64,000 nucleotides of DNA from a virus. The stretch is taken from the IMG/VR virus record IMGVR_UViG_3300044295_000323, positions 1 to 64,000 of that record; one strand, given 5' to 3'. Shown one piece after another: positions 63,960 through 64,000 of this stretch. The notes under the pieces were generated by a model. The model was not told the origin of the DNA, did not search any database, and worked only from the letters and a program-made list of their open reading frames with translations. How positions within the stretch are numbered: the stretch's first letter is position 1; every line of letters begins with the position of its first letter. Both the position numbers and the translations under genes were made by a program.

Positions 63960-64000
63960 TAGAGTAACCGTCCTTGCAGGATGAACCCGCGCTCGAAGCT
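63959..64000 (-). CDS. C-terminal end of a gene cut by the window
   Basis: Thirteen codons ending GRLL and a TAA that overlaps the next ATG. The rest is beyond base 64000. Confidence 0.6.
   Translation of the reverse strand, partial: SFERGFILQGRLL

Overview
The window is one contiguous piece of a double-stranded DNA bacteriophage genome. It is GC-rich, very tightly packed, and open at both ends: a gene is cut at base 1 and another at base 64000. Packaging and virion genes (small and large terminase, portal, scaffold, HK97-type capsid) are followed by an adaptor, a beta-rich nozzle-like protein and a set of ejection-type proteins. I see no sheath, tube or tape-measure gene, so a short-tailed (podovirus-like) virion is the best inference. 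Sec signal peptides and lipobox proteins suggest a Gram-negative host. The host genus cannot be read from the sequence. No tRNA, rRNA, integrase or CRISPR array was seen.

Layout. (1) 1-26.5 kb, minus strand: replication and recombination genes (DUF669-like ssDNA-binding candidate, P-loop ATPase, four-cysteine PD-(D/E)XK nuclease, RepA/RecA-type helicase). These are followed by about 50 small genes, most overlapping by 4-20 bases, and a VWA-metallopeptidase/MoxR ATPase pair. Most of the small genes are unknown, and many belong to a few local paralogous families. The largest family has Trp-rich bodies and a C-terminal helix ending in a variant of RLTGE. (2) 25.2-27.4 kb: two stretches with no convincing gene, holding dyads, hairpins and short repeats, from which transcription diverges. 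(3) 27.4-56.1 kb, plus strand: AT-hook-like protein, terminases, portal, scaffold, capsid, HNH endonuclease, head/neck genes, a block of secreted-looking fibre or glycine-rich proteins, nozzle protein, holin and endolysin, ejection-type proteins, HNH-type gene, metallophosphoesterase and an ADP-ribosyltransferase-like protein. A bidirectional terminator ends this arm at 56.1 kb. (4) 56.1-64.0 kb, minus strand: MazG/DUF1599-like protein, family A DNA polymerase, a second paralogous family, B12-dependent ribonucleotide reductase, HNH endonuclease, an 18-residue cysteine-rich ORF and a FmdB-type zinc ribbon.

Regulation. Sigma70-type promoters with 17-bp spacers lie in the plus arm (27722, 32787, 35322, 42551). 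The first two share almost the same 29 bp, including a dyad in the spacer. The minus arm between 15.8 and 26.5 kb carries 13 copies of a 16-bp palindrome, consensus TGTAGCANNTGCTACA, almost all just upstream of start codons. This looks like a dispersed operator, stoperator or RNA-level element controlling the small-gene arm. A ribbon-helix-helix gene at 11150-11545, with an extended -10 promoter and an almost leaderless start, is the clearest DNA-binding regulator seen.

The best candidates for an undescribed system are the palindrome array together with the RLTGE family. Next come the second paralogous family beside the nuclease and polymerase, the cluster of signal-peptide proteins inside the virion module, and the VWA/MoxR module embedded in the small-gene array.
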